From Acidimicrobiia bacterium (GTDB lineage: Bacteria; Actinomycetota; Acidimicrobiia; Acidimicrobiales; Poriferisodalaceae), in contig JAJECP010000035.1 in assembly GCA_022821985.1 (NCBI GenBank), positions 124,001 through 188,000 of the forward strand: DNA of 64,000 nucleotides, given 5' to 3'. How positions within the stretch are numbered: the first letter of the stretch is position 1; each line of letters starts with the position of its first letter. Below the pieces are notes generated by a model. It was not told the origin of the DNA and made no database searches. It saw nothing but the letters and a program-made list of their open reading frames with translations. Positions 1-9,219 of this stretch are shown piece by piece. The translations under genes and the position numbers were made by a program.

Positions 1-222
1 CAGCGTCGGCGAGATCGTCATTTCGATCGTTCTGGTCTCTGGGTGCTGCAGATAGATCGCGAGTCCAGGTGCAAGCTTGGAAATCCAGCCAGCGCTGAAC
101 CAACCGAATACGCCTCGCACCGAACGCGCCTCTCGAAAGGCGGGAATGAGGATTTCGCGAGCGAAGGGATTCTCGGGCAGCTTGTAGAAGCTCCGTCGGA
201 GGGTCGAGACGTCGGAGAGCAT
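1..222 (-). CDS. PLD-like (phospholipase-D fold) protein, N-terminal part, cut by the window edge
   Basis: An ATG at 222-220 follows directly on the stop codon of the upstream gene (TGA ATG) and opens 74 codons with no stop to the window edge. The peptide begins MLSDVSTLRRSFYKLPENPF and continues with an ILIPAFREA segment and a GVFGWFSAGWISKLAPGLA segment. This order resembles the start of PLD-like domains fused to SNF2/DEAD helicases, where 'PAL..A.......GYFSS..L..LA.GL' precedes the catalytic HKD motifs. The HKD and helicase motifs would lie outside the window. It is the last visible cistron of the phosphorothioation-type operon, so a nuclease/helicase role in restriction is a reasonable inference. 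The family call rests on a short N-terminal match and is moderate. Confidence 0.55.
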   Translation of the reverse strand, partial: MLSDVSTLRRSFYKLPENPFAREILIPAFREARSVRGVFGWFSAGWISKLAPGLAIYLQHPETRTIEMTISPTL

Positions 223-2310
223 TCAGCTGATCCGCCGCCGGCTCTTGAGTCGCTGCAAGAGATCGTTGGCCGCGGATGAGCCGAGCGGCTCATCACTCGA
301 TTCGACCTGCTCGAACCGAACTGATCCGTGGCGCGAGATGACGAGGCGCGCTTGAGCACCCGCGGTGACACCAATACCGGCCAGCGCTTCTCGGGCTCTA
401 CCGATCTCTGCGGTTCCGTTAACAGATGTCAGCCTCCAAATGACACTCACTGTGCCGCACCCTGCAGGCGCTGTGACGGGTACATCGCGACGATCATTGG
501 GACCGCAGTCAAGTTCGCGAGCTAGCTCGGGGGGGAAGCCCGTAATCGAGAAGCCGTCGAAGTACCTGGCCTCTACTCTGAAGTCCCAACTGAGGTCGCC
601 GTCCGCATTCCGTGTAGCGACATCTTCAACCGGTCTGTACGTGACACTGCTCTCGTCCGCGACGCTCACTAGGCCGTCAACGACCTCGAATTGCCGAGAC
701 GCGACATTGGATCGGACGCTGGCTTCGGTGACACCGAATCGCTCAGGGATGTCCTGAATGAGGAAGCTCAGTGGCACTGCGCCGCCATGCTGGTCGATTC
801 GCTGCTGGATTTCCGCGGGGATGCCCTCGTAGACATCATCGATCCATGCAGTGAGTCCCCATTTGTCCTTGTCAGCCCGGGCAATCGACTCGACGTTCGA
901 GAGCGTGCTACTGAGTGTGCCGAGCGCGAGTCCCCCCACGGCCGCAATCTCTTCCTTCGTTGCGGGCCGGCCTATGTCGAGGAGGGCGAGCTTTGCACGC
1001 GCGCGCAGCGTGTCTCGCAGAGCCACGTGTTCGCCGATGCGCGTGAGCCCCAACAATTCAACGAGCTCATCGAGCATGGACAAGCCATGCGGAAATTCGC
1101 GGGCAACAATCGACTGCAGATCTATGAGCCCAACGTCATCCACCTCGGCCGCAACAGCGCCAGAGAGTGCGCCCAGTAGCTGCTGGCCTGCGTCGCTGAG
1201 AGCGAGCGAACCCATGTAGGACAGCGCGAGCCGTGCCGTAACGAGATACTGGGGCAGGAACTTGGCCGGTTCGCTCGCTTCCTCTTCCGCAGCCTCGACA
1301 GCGGGCTGCAACATAGCGTTGATTCGCTCGGCCACCGAAGTGCTTTCGACGATCGGAGGCAACTCGGCATGCACCAAGGAGGCGATCACCTCCGCATGTT
1401 GACCTCCATAGGCGTCCAGAGCCCTCGCGACCTTGGCCTCGAGCTGCCGGACGCGCTCGCGCGTCACACCGCGCTCTTCGCCGAGCTGCGCAAGTGTGAC
1501 TGATCGCTCCACTTTGTGGCGGATGAAGAGGTCGACGTCCTCAGGATCGTGCTCCGCTTCGACGCGCCTGACTGCACCGATCAACTCCGCTACAGGCCCG
1601 ACATCGGCCGGAAGCTCATCAAGTTCAAGCCTGTCCAGGTTCTCAAGCGTGTCGACCTCGGTGAGCATCTCCACAAACCGAGGGGAGCGAAACGCATCAG
1701 CGGCGGTTCGGCAACCGAGCACATCTCGAGCGGCGGCCAGGGCTGGCAGGAGGCCCTCCGCCAGAACGGGCGCGCCGGCCCATACCGCCACGTCCTCGTC
1801 CGGCACCGCCAGAGAGCCTCTGACGGTCTGGCGCTGCGCTGTCTCAAGCGGTCCCGCCGCCTCCAACACGCACAGCAGGTCGATGAGTGTGGTGAAGCCG
1901 AAATTCGGAAGCTGAAGAAGCTGTTCAGCAGTCACATGCTTCGCGCTCGGCAGCAAGTTGCTGCGCCGAATCACATTCAAGGCCCGAACTGACACCGGCA
2001 GAGCAGCAAGCTCGTCGGCTGAGACCCCTGCCGGAATCGCCTCCAGTCGACCGCTTCCCGCTACCTGCCGTGCCGCGGCCACGAGTTGTTGGGAGCGAGC
2101 TCGGTCAAGGGGCTCCTCAACGACCTGCCAGTAGCTGCCGAGGTCCGCGAACGTCCTGAGCTCGGGCAGACTCGCAACAACCGATGGCAGCGGGCGATCT
2201 CCCAGCGCTTCGATGAACCATGCGGGAAGGACAGGCGTCCCAGGCGCACCCCATGGCGCCACGCATGACGACCGCTCGTCCACCTCGTGCGAACTCCCTA
2301 CAGCGCGCAC
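223..2310 (-). CDS. Large DNA-binding protein with RNAP alpha-CTD-like and sigma region-4-like segments
   Basis: This 695-residue protein has no catalytic motif that I recognise. Residues about 104-152 (LPVSVRALNVIRRSNLL ... LPNFGFTTLIDLL) resemble the helix-hairpin-helix C-terminal domain of the RNA polymerase alpha subunit. Residues about 261-301 (VTLAQLGEERGVTRERVRQL) match the helix-turn-helix of sigma-70 region 4. The C-terminal half contains two stretches that look like winged helices (about 430-490 and 505-560). The GTG start at 2310 overlaps the sspD-like gene by 13 nt; a GTG at 2283, just after that gene's stop and with GGGAG upstream, is an alternative. It is co-transcribed with the SspABCD-like genes and followed at once by a PLD-like gene. 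A DNA-recognition or regulatory subunit of the defence system is inferred, not shown. Confidence 0.8.
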   Translation of the reverse strand: MRAVGSSHEVDERSSCVAPWGAPGTPVLPAWFIEALGDRPLPSVVASLPELRTFADLGSYWQVVEEPLDRARSQQLVAAARQVAGSGRLEAIPAGVSADELAALPVSVRALNVIRRSNLLPSAKHVTAEQLLQLPNFGFTTLIDLLCVLEAAGPLETAQRQTVRGSLAVPDEDVAVWAGAPVLAEGLLPALAAARDVLGCRTAADAFRSPRFVEMLTEVDTLENLDRLELDELPADVGPVAELIGAVRRVEAEHDPEDVDLFIRHKVERSVTLAQLGEERGVTRERVRQLEAKVARALDAYGGQHAEVIASLVHAELPPIVESTSVAERINAMLQPAVEAAEEEASEPAKFLPQYLVTARLALSYMGSLALSDAGQQLLGALSGAVAAEVDDVGLIDLQSIVAREFPHGLSMLDELVELLGLTRIGEHVALRDTLRARAKLALLDIGRPATKEEIAAVGGLALGTLSSTLSNVESIARADKDKWGLTAWIDDVYEGIPAEIQQRIDQHGGAVPLSFLIQDIPERFGVTEASVRSNVASRQFEVVDGLVSVADESSVTYRPVEDVATRNADGDLSWDFRVEARYFDGFSITGFPPELARELDCGPNDRRDVPVTAPAGCGTVSVIWRLTSVNGTAEIGRAREALAGIGVTAGAQARLVISRHGSVRFEQVESSDEPLGSSAANDLLQRLKSRRRIS

Positions 2311-3143
2311 ACCGTACAGGTGTCATCGCTTTCCTCGTCCAACACGCCGGCGAGTGCTTCGATGAGCGGCCGGTCGGGCCTCTCCTTGGTTTGGCGCTTG
2401 AGGGCAGCATCGTGCCGTTCGAGGATCTCGTCACGTCGTCCGACTAGCTCGACGAGGGTTTCGCCGGAGGTCCAGGTGTATTGCCGGCCGTCCATGGCGG
2501 TTGCAGTGAAGTCCGCATCACCGTCGACCCCGGCGTCCTGCAGCACCTTTTGTTCAATTGCAACCGCGCGCTCGAACAAGTCCGGGTGGCGATCGGCCAG
2601 TCCAACCCACTCCGCCTTGCGCTGGTAGAAGCAGAAGTAACAACCGGAGCGGCTGCGCCACTCGTAGTACTCGGGGAGACCAATCCCAGCATCTTCGAGA
2701 ATGCGCATGACGCCGTCGTGATCTATGTCGTCTTCGATGAAGGGAAACACCGTTTCGATGTTGGGCTTGGTCGAGATGTAGCCCTTGCGATTCGCCTCGT
2801 CCGCACGTATCGCGACGTAGGAGATGGCCGGTGCGTCACCGATCCAAGCCTCGATCGGCTTGATCTTCATGTTCTTGGTGCACCAACGCATCTGTGGAGA
2901 TGGCAGAGCGCCGCGGAATACCTCGAACCAGTGGTCGAACCCCCGACTCGCATTGAGACGGGCAATAGGTTTGCCGAGGATCACCTCCAGCCGAGTGAGA
3001 TATTCGTAGGTCTCGGGCAACTCCGCCCCGGTGTCGCAAAAGAAGTACTCCATCTGCGGGACACGGTCGCGCAGGTGAACGGCGAGTGCTGATGAGTCCT
3101 TGCCGCCGGAGATACCGCAGATGTGTCGAGTGCTGCTAGTCAT
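2298..3143 (-). CDS. sspD: PAPS-reductase/ATP-pyrophosphatase family protein, SspD/DndC-like
   Basis: Members of this family adenylate the DNA backbone and help insert sulfur during DNA phosphorothioation. The 281-residue protein has the PP-loop ISGGKDSSAL at 11-20 and a CDTGAELPET segment at 36-45 typical of PAPS reductases. Cys88 (RWCTKN), a Cys168-x2-Cys171 pair (SGCYFCF) and a C-terminal Cys276-x2-Cys279 (CTVCAL) are candidate Fe-S ligands; DndC carries a 4Fe-4S cluster. It overlaps the 3' end of the ATPase gene by 8 nt. The family call is firm. The Ssp assignment comes from its neighbours: a desulfurase, a DUF4007 protein and a P-loop ATPase, with no dndD or dndE in view. Confidence 0.85.
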   Translation of the reverse strand: MTSSTRHICGISGGKDSSALAVHLRDRVPQMEYFFCDTGAELPETYEYLTRLEVILGKPIARLNASRGFDHWFEVFRGALPSPQMRWCTKNMKIKPIEAWIGDAPAISYVAIRADEANRKGYISTKPNIETVFPFIEDDIDHDGVMRILEDAGIGLPEYYEWRSRSGCYFCFYQRKAEWVGLADRHPDLFERAVAIEQKVLQDAGVDGDADFTATAMDGRQYTWTSGETLVELVGRRDEILERHDAALKRQTKERPDRPLIEALAGVLDEESDDTCTVCAL

Positions 3144-6100
3144 TCGATGCCTTCATGTTCTCGACAACTTCGATCATGCCAGAATCACTGGCCGGAGTGT
3201 CGGCTCGAAGGAGGAACTCGCACTGCAGCGCCAGCAGGGCCGATCTCGCCCTTGCGTCCGAACCCAGCGACTTCGCGGCAGATTGGACGGCGCGGCCAAG
3301 TGCCTCCTGAACGGCAGCGCGGTCGCGCTCGTCAAGCACCACTAGACGGTGCTCTTCACGGCCGTCTGGGCTCGTGACGGTGACGCGCCGGGACACATAT
3401 GCGCCATTTCCTATCGCACGGTGGTCAGCATGCAGAGCCATGAGACGGTGGAAGCCAGCGATGCGTAGTGGTAACTGGACTGCGAATCGCACTCGGTCTT
3501 CGTCCGACCACTCCGAGACCGCCTTCTGCGACACCACGGTCGCGATGGCCTTGACCCACTCGTGGTCATCTTCATGGGCTGCGCTGGCGAGTGCCAGGAC
3601 GAACGATCGAATCTCCGGGTCGAGGACCTCCCCAGTCAAAGACGCTGCCTGGCCTGCTACCGCGAGACGAGTTGTCTCCTCGGCTGCATCAAAGAGTTCG
3701 CGTCGCAAGTCTTCCAGGAGAGCCTGCGGGCAGGCCTCCAGCTGATCGACCGCCTGCGCGAGGGCGTGGCTCAGTTCGCGCTTTTGCGGGTAGGTCTTGG
3801 CTGTGCTCCTGACACTGGGGAGGCCGACAGCGTTCGGGAGTTGTTGAAACAGCAATTCGTCAGGCTCCACCGCCTTCTTCAGTGCGTCACGCACCGCGAT
3901 GGCTGCACTCGGCAGTGATCTCGTGTCGAGCGTGTACTTGTCAAGCTGTCCCACAATTCGTACCAAGTGGCCGACGATGGCGAGCACGTTTGCGACCCGG
4001 TGCTTACGAAATCTCTTCGCGACACCAAGTGCATTCGCAAGTTCATCGACGACCTCACGGCGAGCTCCGCTTGCGTTGGCGTAGTGCTTGATGTCGAAGT
4101 GCGCTGGGTTCCGGACCATTCTTTCTGACAGCTCGGCACTCAGCGATGGCCGGAACGTACCGTGCTCATAGATCGCGACCTCGTCCGCGCTCGCAAGCAG
4201 ACCTGCCGTTACGAATACCGGAAGGGCAGCAGCCTTCATCCCAAATGGAGGGGACATCAGCACCGCATGCACGTCAAGCAGGTTTATACGACGTCTCTTG
4301 GCTCGCCGGAATTCCGCCATCAGCGCTTTCCACGCTGGCTGTAGCGACGGTGTCACTGGCTCCGCGAACACCCGCGTCTCGTTGCGGCTGTCGAGGCGGT
4401 GCATCCCCGATCGGCCGAGCATCGAGCGGTACATCGCGACTTCCGGTCCGTAGCCCTCGAAACCAAGGTTCGTCTGGTCTGCCCGCTCGATCATTGCGCT
4501 CAGGAGGATCTTCCGAGCCTTGGCCCCCTGCGAAGTCATATGCGTCCGGTTGATCATCTCGTTGCCGATGACCGGAGTTTGGGAATAGCAACGATCCGCG
4601 GCTTCAGAAAGAGCCGCGCTTCCCCGACCCTTCGAGAGCGGCGTGCTCGCTTCATCAGTAACCAGCAACCAGTCGCAATTCTCTGCGGCGAATGTCGACA
4701 CCAACGCTGCACGCAACTCAGCCTCCGCGAGAGCGAGTCGTTCACCTAGCTCGCTTCGTGCCACCCAGTCGACGTTGACATCTGCCTGCTCGAGCACGGC
4801 GCGTATCGCCGCGACGGATCTTGCCGTCTTTTCCAGTTCGGCAATGGACTCGGGTATTGCCGCGACCGTCGGTTTCGCGGGGCCAGCGGTTTCTACGCGC
4901 TTCGGGCACAACCCCTCCGCACCGACAACGAGCAGGACTTCGCCATCAACGCCCGCAAGAGGTGACACTGGGTCTACCGTTTCGCAGCCGGTGACGTAGC
5001 GACGTGAGAAAGTCCGAAGAATGTTGTATTGGGCCGAATGGCGAGCGGCCACTACGGGCTGCGGGTTGTCGACCTTGGCCAGGATTTCTACGAGCGGCAG
5101 CTGGCTTGCGGCGCCCATTGCTGCGTCGATTCGCGCGCGCAGATCGATGTCACTGCCCTGCCAGATTCGGTACTCGCTGGCGAATTCTCGGTAGGTCACC
5201 AGACTCGACAATTCGAGGCTGTCGAGTAGCTTGTCCGCGCCGGGGTCAACAAGCCGGAGGACATCCGTCGATGCCCTAAGCGGTCCCGCCGTCGAAACCA
5301 GATTGAGGACCGCTATTGCCTTGGCAAGGCAGGTTGCTTCATCGGTGAGCCCGTGAGCGTCGCGCAAGCGAGTTGCGACCTCAGTCCATCGGCGTGATGT
5401 CGGCCCAGCGACGCCAGTCACTACGCCGCCATCAACGAAGTAGTCGTAGACCCTGGGCAGCCCAACCATTGGCAACGCCCCGTGCGCTGCCAATGGCTTC
5501 GCTTCTAGGAAGGCAGGCAGCGCACGCGGATCAGGTCCAGTGAGGAATGAGAACAGCGTTCGCTCGTTTTGCCCATACCGACCGCAGAGCTCTGGCAATA
5601 CAGCGGCAGTCAGAGGGTGCAGCGGATAGCAGTCAGCGATGGCATCTGTCTGGCTCAAGTCCTCGAAGCCCAGCTTCGACAGCGATTGGGCCAACTCACG
5701 TGATTGCGCCACGAGGCGGCGTTGGACCGCGTCATCTGTGATCTCGAAGACCGTCCCAATCAGCGCTCGCGTCTGTGCAGCTGAGTCAACAAACGGAATG
5801 TCCTCGAACCGCCCTTGGACCTTTGCCCATTCGAGCTGTTGGGAGCCGTCACTTCCGACGAAGTAGTCCTCGAATGCCAGATGTTGCAGTGTCAACGTGA
5901 AGATGGGTGACCCAGCCGCCTCTCCCGCTTCAGCCAGTTGTTGCAGCAGGTAGGGATCGGTATCCGCCGATTGATCGACAGCTTCGAGGTTCTTGCCGAA
6001 CTCGTCGATCACGACGAGAAGCGGTGCGTCGTCGGCTAGTGCTCGCGCGACTTCCAGCAACGCCGCCGGAGACGGCCCCGTACGACGGGGATCGGTCGAC

Positions 6101-6609
6101 TTCGCATCAGATAGGGCGGCCTTCAGCGCCTTGGTGGCCGGGAAACGAGTGGCAGTCGGCAACTTGCCAAAGCGTCTCACTACCGCAGAGTGCAGGGCCC
6201 GCAGCACTGTGTGGCTGATTGGTTCGCGGTTCGCGGTGACAACGGCGCGATTGAAGCCCCGCTGGTCGGTCAGGTGATGGCAATGGGCACGGGCGATCAG
6301 CTCGACAACGTCTGGATCAGCTCTCTCGATCAGGCCGAGCGCAGCATCCCGCACCGGACCTGATTCGCCAAAGACCCCATCAATCATCACCGCGAGCGAC
6401 GACTTGCCCGAGCCATAGGGGCCTGTGATCGACCAAGCACCACCTCTCTGCGTCGTCGCGGCAGCGGCTGCGAGGCGTTGAACTACGTCCAGAGCGCGCG
6501 CGGTGACGATGTAGCCGTCAAGGGGCTCCGTGGACGTGATGTCTCGTTCGAGGTTGGCCGACCGCGCAAAGCGCCCCGAAATCGCCAAGACTGAACTGGC
6601 CGGCCTCAT
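3136..6609 (-). CDS. sspC: Large P-loop ATPase, SspC-like
   Basis: A 1,157-residue protein with a Walker A motif GPYGSGKSS at 63-71 and a Walker B motif LLVVIDEFGKN at 197-207, placing it in the P-loop NTPases. The rest is long and largely helical without other recognisable domains. Position (third of the four ssp-type genes) and size fit SspC, the ATPase of the Ssp phosphorothioation system. The gene overlaps the DUF4007 gene upstream by 4 nt (ATGA) and sspD downstream by 8 nt, which implies translational coupling. An alternative is a generic defence-island ATPase (BREX- or Dnd-related), but the complete neighbour set favours SspC. Confidence 0.8.
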   Translation of the reverse strand: MRPASSVLAISGRFARSANLERDITSTEPLDGYIVTARALDVVQRLAAAAATTQRGGAWSITGPYGSGKSSLAVMIDGVFGESGPVRDAALGLIERADPDVVELIARAHCHHLTDQRGFNRAVVTANREPISHTVLRALHSAVVRRFGKLPTATRFPATKALKAALSDAKSTDPRRTGPSPAALLEVARALADDAPLLVVIDEFGKNLEAVDQSADTDPYLLQQLAEAGEAAGSPIFTLTLQHLAFEDYFVGSDGSQQLEWAKVQGRFEDIPFVDSAAQTRALIGTVFEITDDAVQRRLVAQSRELAQSLSKLGFEDLSQTDAIADCYPLHPLTAAVLPELCGRYGQNERTLFSFLTGPDPRALPAFLEAKPLAAHGALPMVGLPRVYDYFVDGGVVTGVAGPTSRRWTEVATRLRDAHGLTDEATCLAKAIAVLNLVSTAGPLRASTDVLRLVDPGADKLLDSLELSSLVTYREFASEYRIWQGSDIDLRARIDAAMGAASQLPLVEILAKVDNPQPVVAARHSAQYNILRTFSRRYVTGCETVDPVSPLAGVDGEVLLVVGAEGLCPKRVETAGPAKPTVAAIPESIAELEKTARSVAAIRAVLEQADVNVDWVARSELGERLALAEAELRAALVSTFAAENCDWLLVTDEASTPLSKGRGSAALSEAADRCYSQTPVIGNEMINRTHMTSQGAKARKILLSAMIERADQTNLGFEGYGPEVAMYRSMLGRSGMHRLDSRNETRVFAEPVTPSLQPAWKALMAEFRRAKRRRINLLDVHAVLMSPPFGMKAAALPVFVTAGLLASADEVAIYEHGTFRPSLSAELSERMVRNPAHFDIKHYANASGARREVVDELANALGVAKRFRKHRVANVLAIVGHLVRIVGQLDKYTLDTRSLPSAAIAVRDALKKAVEPDELLFQQLPNAVGLPSVRSTAKTYPQKRELSHALAQAVDQLEACPQALLEDLRRELFDAAEETTRLAVAGQAASLTGEVLDPEIRSFVLALASAAHEDDHEWVKAIATVVSQKAVSEWSDEDRVRFAVQLPLRIAGFHRLMALHADHRAIGNGAYVSRRVTVTSPDGREEHRLVVLDERDRAAVQEALGRAVQSAAKSLGSDARARSALLALQCEFLLRADTPASDSGMIEVVENMKASND

Positions 6610-7667
6610 GCCGCTGACCTCACCGGTTGGCGCTCCCTGGCCGCCAGCAGATCAGCTATCGGACCTTCGCGTTCAATCGGCAAGTCTTCGCGATCGACCG
6701 GCAGATCACCATTCTCCCCAGCCCAGGCGTCATCTATGCCTGCGCCGTAGTACCGATGCAACACGTCGACCGCGGCCTCCGAAACGTCGCGAGTCCAGCT
6801 GAGTTGTTGCCCAACCGTCGACGACATCAGGCTGACACCCTCCAATGTGCTCAGCGGCGCTTCAAGGATTCGCTGCATGTCGCTCTCGGTGAGTTTGAAT
6901 GCGCGCCCCGGCGCACCAGATTCGTTCGCCAGTTGCGAAAGCGTCACCGTATTTCCTGTCGGCGGCCGCCGAGACAAGAAATCAAGTGTCGCAAACAACA
7001 CAATCTCATCTGGAAGCGTCGGCTTCGCTCCAAGGGTGAAGCGGTAGTTGCCCGAAGCAACAGAAGCCCCAATCAACCCGAGCTCGCGCAACGGACAGTC
7101 GAGTACATCGTCGAGCGACGACCGACCCGATCGAGTTGCTGGCGCATACGTACGCAATAGCGCGCTGATGTCCTTTCGCATCGAGGATTCATGAGGGACC
7201 GGAACCGACGCACTGGACTCGAGCTGCCCTCGAACCGCTATCTCCAGTGCCTTGTCGTCGAACTCGACGAAGTGAAGTTCGTTGAACGCGATCCACCAAA
7301 CAGGTAAATGGCTCCTGGGCGCAAGCAGCATCCAGTGCAGGAGCCAGATGGTCCCGGGATCCTCCATGTACGGATCCCAGCCGTCGTCGCAGAACAGGGC
7401 ATGGCCGAATCGGGTCGGGACCATTTCAGGAGCGCGCTGGCTCTCCGACTGCGGATCCTTCGTGATGATCTTCGCAGCTTGGCCCCAAAACTTGATGGCC
7501 CGGACCATGTTCTTGCCCACGCCCATGTTGACTGGTGCGTCGGCTTCGCTGAATCCGTGCTGACGCGTAGCTGCCGTCGCGTAGGCCTTTCGAAACCACC
7601 CGTAGCGCGGATGAAACGTCTCGTGCCTGGCAAACGTCGCCATCACCGCATCCGACAAGCGCATCAC
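6606..7667 (-). CDS. sspB: DUF4007 protein, SspB-like
   Basis: The N-terminus carries the DUF4007 hallmark: FARHETFHPRYGWFRK (about residues 11-26), followed by the conserved VNMGVGKNMVRAIKFWG. DUF4007 is the domain I associate with SspB, reported as a DNA-nicking component of single-strand phosphorothioation systems. The 353 residues lie within the expected size. It overlaps sspA upstream and the ATPase gene downstream by 4 nt each (ATGA). The C-terminal ~40 residues are acidic then basic and look disordered. Catalytic residues cannot be assigned from the sequence alone. Confidence 0.85.
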   Translation of the reverse strand: MMRLSDAVMATFARHETFHPRYGWFRKAYATAATRQHGFSEADAPVNMGVGKNMVRAIKFWGQAAKIITKDPQSESQRAPEMVPTRFGHALFCDDGWDPYMEDPGTIWLLHWMLLAPRSHLPVWWIAFNELHFVEFDDKALEIAVRGQLESSASVPVPHESSMRKDISALLRTYAPATRSGRSSLDDVLDCPLRELGLIGASVASGNYRFTLGAKPTLPDEIVLFATLDFLSRRPPTGNTVTLSQLANESGAPGRAFKLTESDMQRILEAPLSTLEGVSLMSSTVGQQLSWTRDVSEAAVDVLHRYYGAGIDDAWAGENGDLPVDREDLPIEREGPIADLLAARERQPVRSAA

Positions 7668-8827
7668 GGGCTCCCGTTCAGGAATCGAACGCGCTCAACG
7701 GCACGAATCGTTCGATCCGCCGCCTCTTCGATCTCAGCGGCCGTCGTAAATCGGCCCAAGCTGAACCGCAGGGACTCTTCCGCAGCCGCGCGGTCCATGC
7801 CCATTGCCAAGAGCACTGGCGACGGCCCCAGAGCCCCTGCGCTGCAGGCGCTACCGGACGACACCGCAACGGATTCCATGTTCGTCATGACGGCGTCCCC
7901 GTCAGCTCCAACGAATCGAACATTTGCCGTGTTGGGTACACGACGGCTCACACTGCCGTTCTGAGATACCCCATCCAAACCGTGCACGAGTTTCGATACC
8001 AGGGCGTCTCGGAGCCCACTGACGCGGATCGCTTCGCTGGACTGCTCATCGGCTGCGATCTCACTCGCAGCGCCGAAACCCACTATTCCCGACACGTTCA
8101 GAGATCCTGAGCGCCGTCCGCGCTCATGCCCGCCCCCGAGGAGAAGCGGTCGTAGTTGGTGTGACATCGCCTTGGTGACGATGAGTGCGCCTACGCCCGT
8201 GGGCCCACAGATCTTGTGGCCGCTAATCGAAGCCGCATCCACGCCAGCAGATGCCATGTCGAAGGGCAGCCGTCCTACGATTTGGGTCGCGTCGCTGTGG
8301 AAGAACGCCCCAGAATCTGCGACACATTCGCCGATTGCCGGAAGGTCATTGATGACGCCAGTCTCACTGTTGGCAGCCATGACGGATACGAGCAGAACGT
8401 CTTGGCCCAGCATCTCGTCAAGTGCTGCAAGATCGACGCAGCCGTCGCTGGTCACTGGAACGATGTCCACCTTCGCGCGGCCGTGTTGTGCAAGCCAGTC
8501 CGCGGTTGCCATCACCGACGCGTGCTCGACTGCAGACACCAAGATCCGAGAGCGTTCAGGGCTCACGTCCGATACCAAGCCTTGAAGGGCGAGATTGTTG
8601 GCCTCCGTCGCGCCAGCCGTGAAGATCACGTGGCTCGTTGCAGCGGCCCCGACGAGTCGACTCACTTGCTCCCGGGCGAGATCGACGCGTGCCGCCTGAG
8701 CCCTGCCGAACCTGTGAACCGAAGACGCATTTCCCACACTGTCTCGTAGGGCTGGGGTCATTGCTTCGAGCACCCGCGGATCGAGCGGTGCTGAGCCGTT
8801 GTAGTCCATGTAGATGTCGGTGCTCAT
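7664..8827 (-). CDS. sspA: Cysteine desulfurase of the phosphorothioation operon, SspA/DndA-like
   Basis: This is a 387-residue PLP-dependent class V aminotransferase-fold enzyme that would mobilise sulfur from cysteine. It begins with MDYNGSAPLDP (NifS/IscS-type substrate loop), has the PLP lysine at Lys205 (SISGHKICGPTGVGA) and the persulfide cysteine at Cys328 in SSGSACSAG. The short active-site loop is like that of IscS/DndA. No iscU or suf genes lie nearby. Instead it is second in an operon with a PAPS-reductase-type protein, which points to a dedicated sulfur donor for DNA modification. The ATG at 8827 overlaps the HTH gene by 4 nt. Confidence 0.9.
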   Translation of the reverse strand: MSTDIYMDYNGSAPLDPRVLEAMTPALRDSVGNASSVHRFGRAQAARVDLAREQVSRLVGAAATSHVIFTAGATEANNLALQGLVSDVSPERSRILVSAVEHASVMATADWLAQHGRAKVDIVPVTSDGCVDLAALDEMLGQDVLLVSVMAANSETGVINDLPAIGECVADSGAFFHSDATQIVGRLPFDMASAGVDAASISGHKICGPTGVGALIVTKAMSHQLRPLLLGGGHERGRRSGSLNVSGIVGFGAASEIAADEQSSEAIRVSGLRDALVSKLVHGLDGVSQNGSVSRRVPNTANVRFVGADGDAVMTNMESVAVSSGSACSAGALGPSPVLLAMGMDRAAAEESLRFSLGRFTTAAEIEEAADRTIRAVERVRFLNGSP

Positions 8828-9036
8828 GTTGGCCCCGGTGTCAAGTAGGCCAGCAGCTCCGATCGGCGAAATCGCCAGGCCCGACCAACCTTGGCAGCGG
8901 GCAATTCGCCCAGCCGCGCCCTTCGGAGCACCGTCTTTTTGGACACTTTGAGCAGTTCCGCAGCTTCGTCGGGCGTCAGCACCTCGTCACTCCGAACAAG
9001 GTTGCTCAACTGCTCACCTGGAGGCATGTCCGTCAT
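8824..9036 (-). CDS. Excisionase/MerR-type HTH protein, first cistron of the ssp-like operon
   Basis: A 70-residue single-domain DNA-binding protein of the HTH_17 (helix_turn_helix, excisionase) type: LTPDEAAELLKVSKKTVLRR, then GELPAAKVGRAWRFRRSELLAYL. An in-frame GTG at 9060 would give 78 residues, but the ATG at 9036 has GAGGAGCGAGGC just upstream and is preferred. Its stop overlaps the start of sspA by 4 nt. As the leading cistron it could regulate the operon. A small palindrome near 9186 (TGAGA-C-TCTCA) in the upstream gap is a possible operator, though it may only be chance. Confidence 0.8.
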   Translation of the reverse strand: MTDMPPGEQLSNLVRSDEVLTPDEAAELLKVSKKTVLRRARLGELPAAKVGRAWRFRRSELLAYLTPGPT

Positions 9037-9219
9037 GCCTCGCTCCTCTGTTGGGGCCACAAGAGGACAGTACGGCCCTCCGAGGCCCTCGCGGGTGGAT
9101 GCTCCGCAGGTCCAGAATTCGCCGCGACTGCTGACATCGCCGACACCGGCGGAGATGCGGAGTGATTGCCCGACAACTTGCGGGCTGAGACTCTCACAAT
9201 CTGCGGTGTATCGCCTGCT

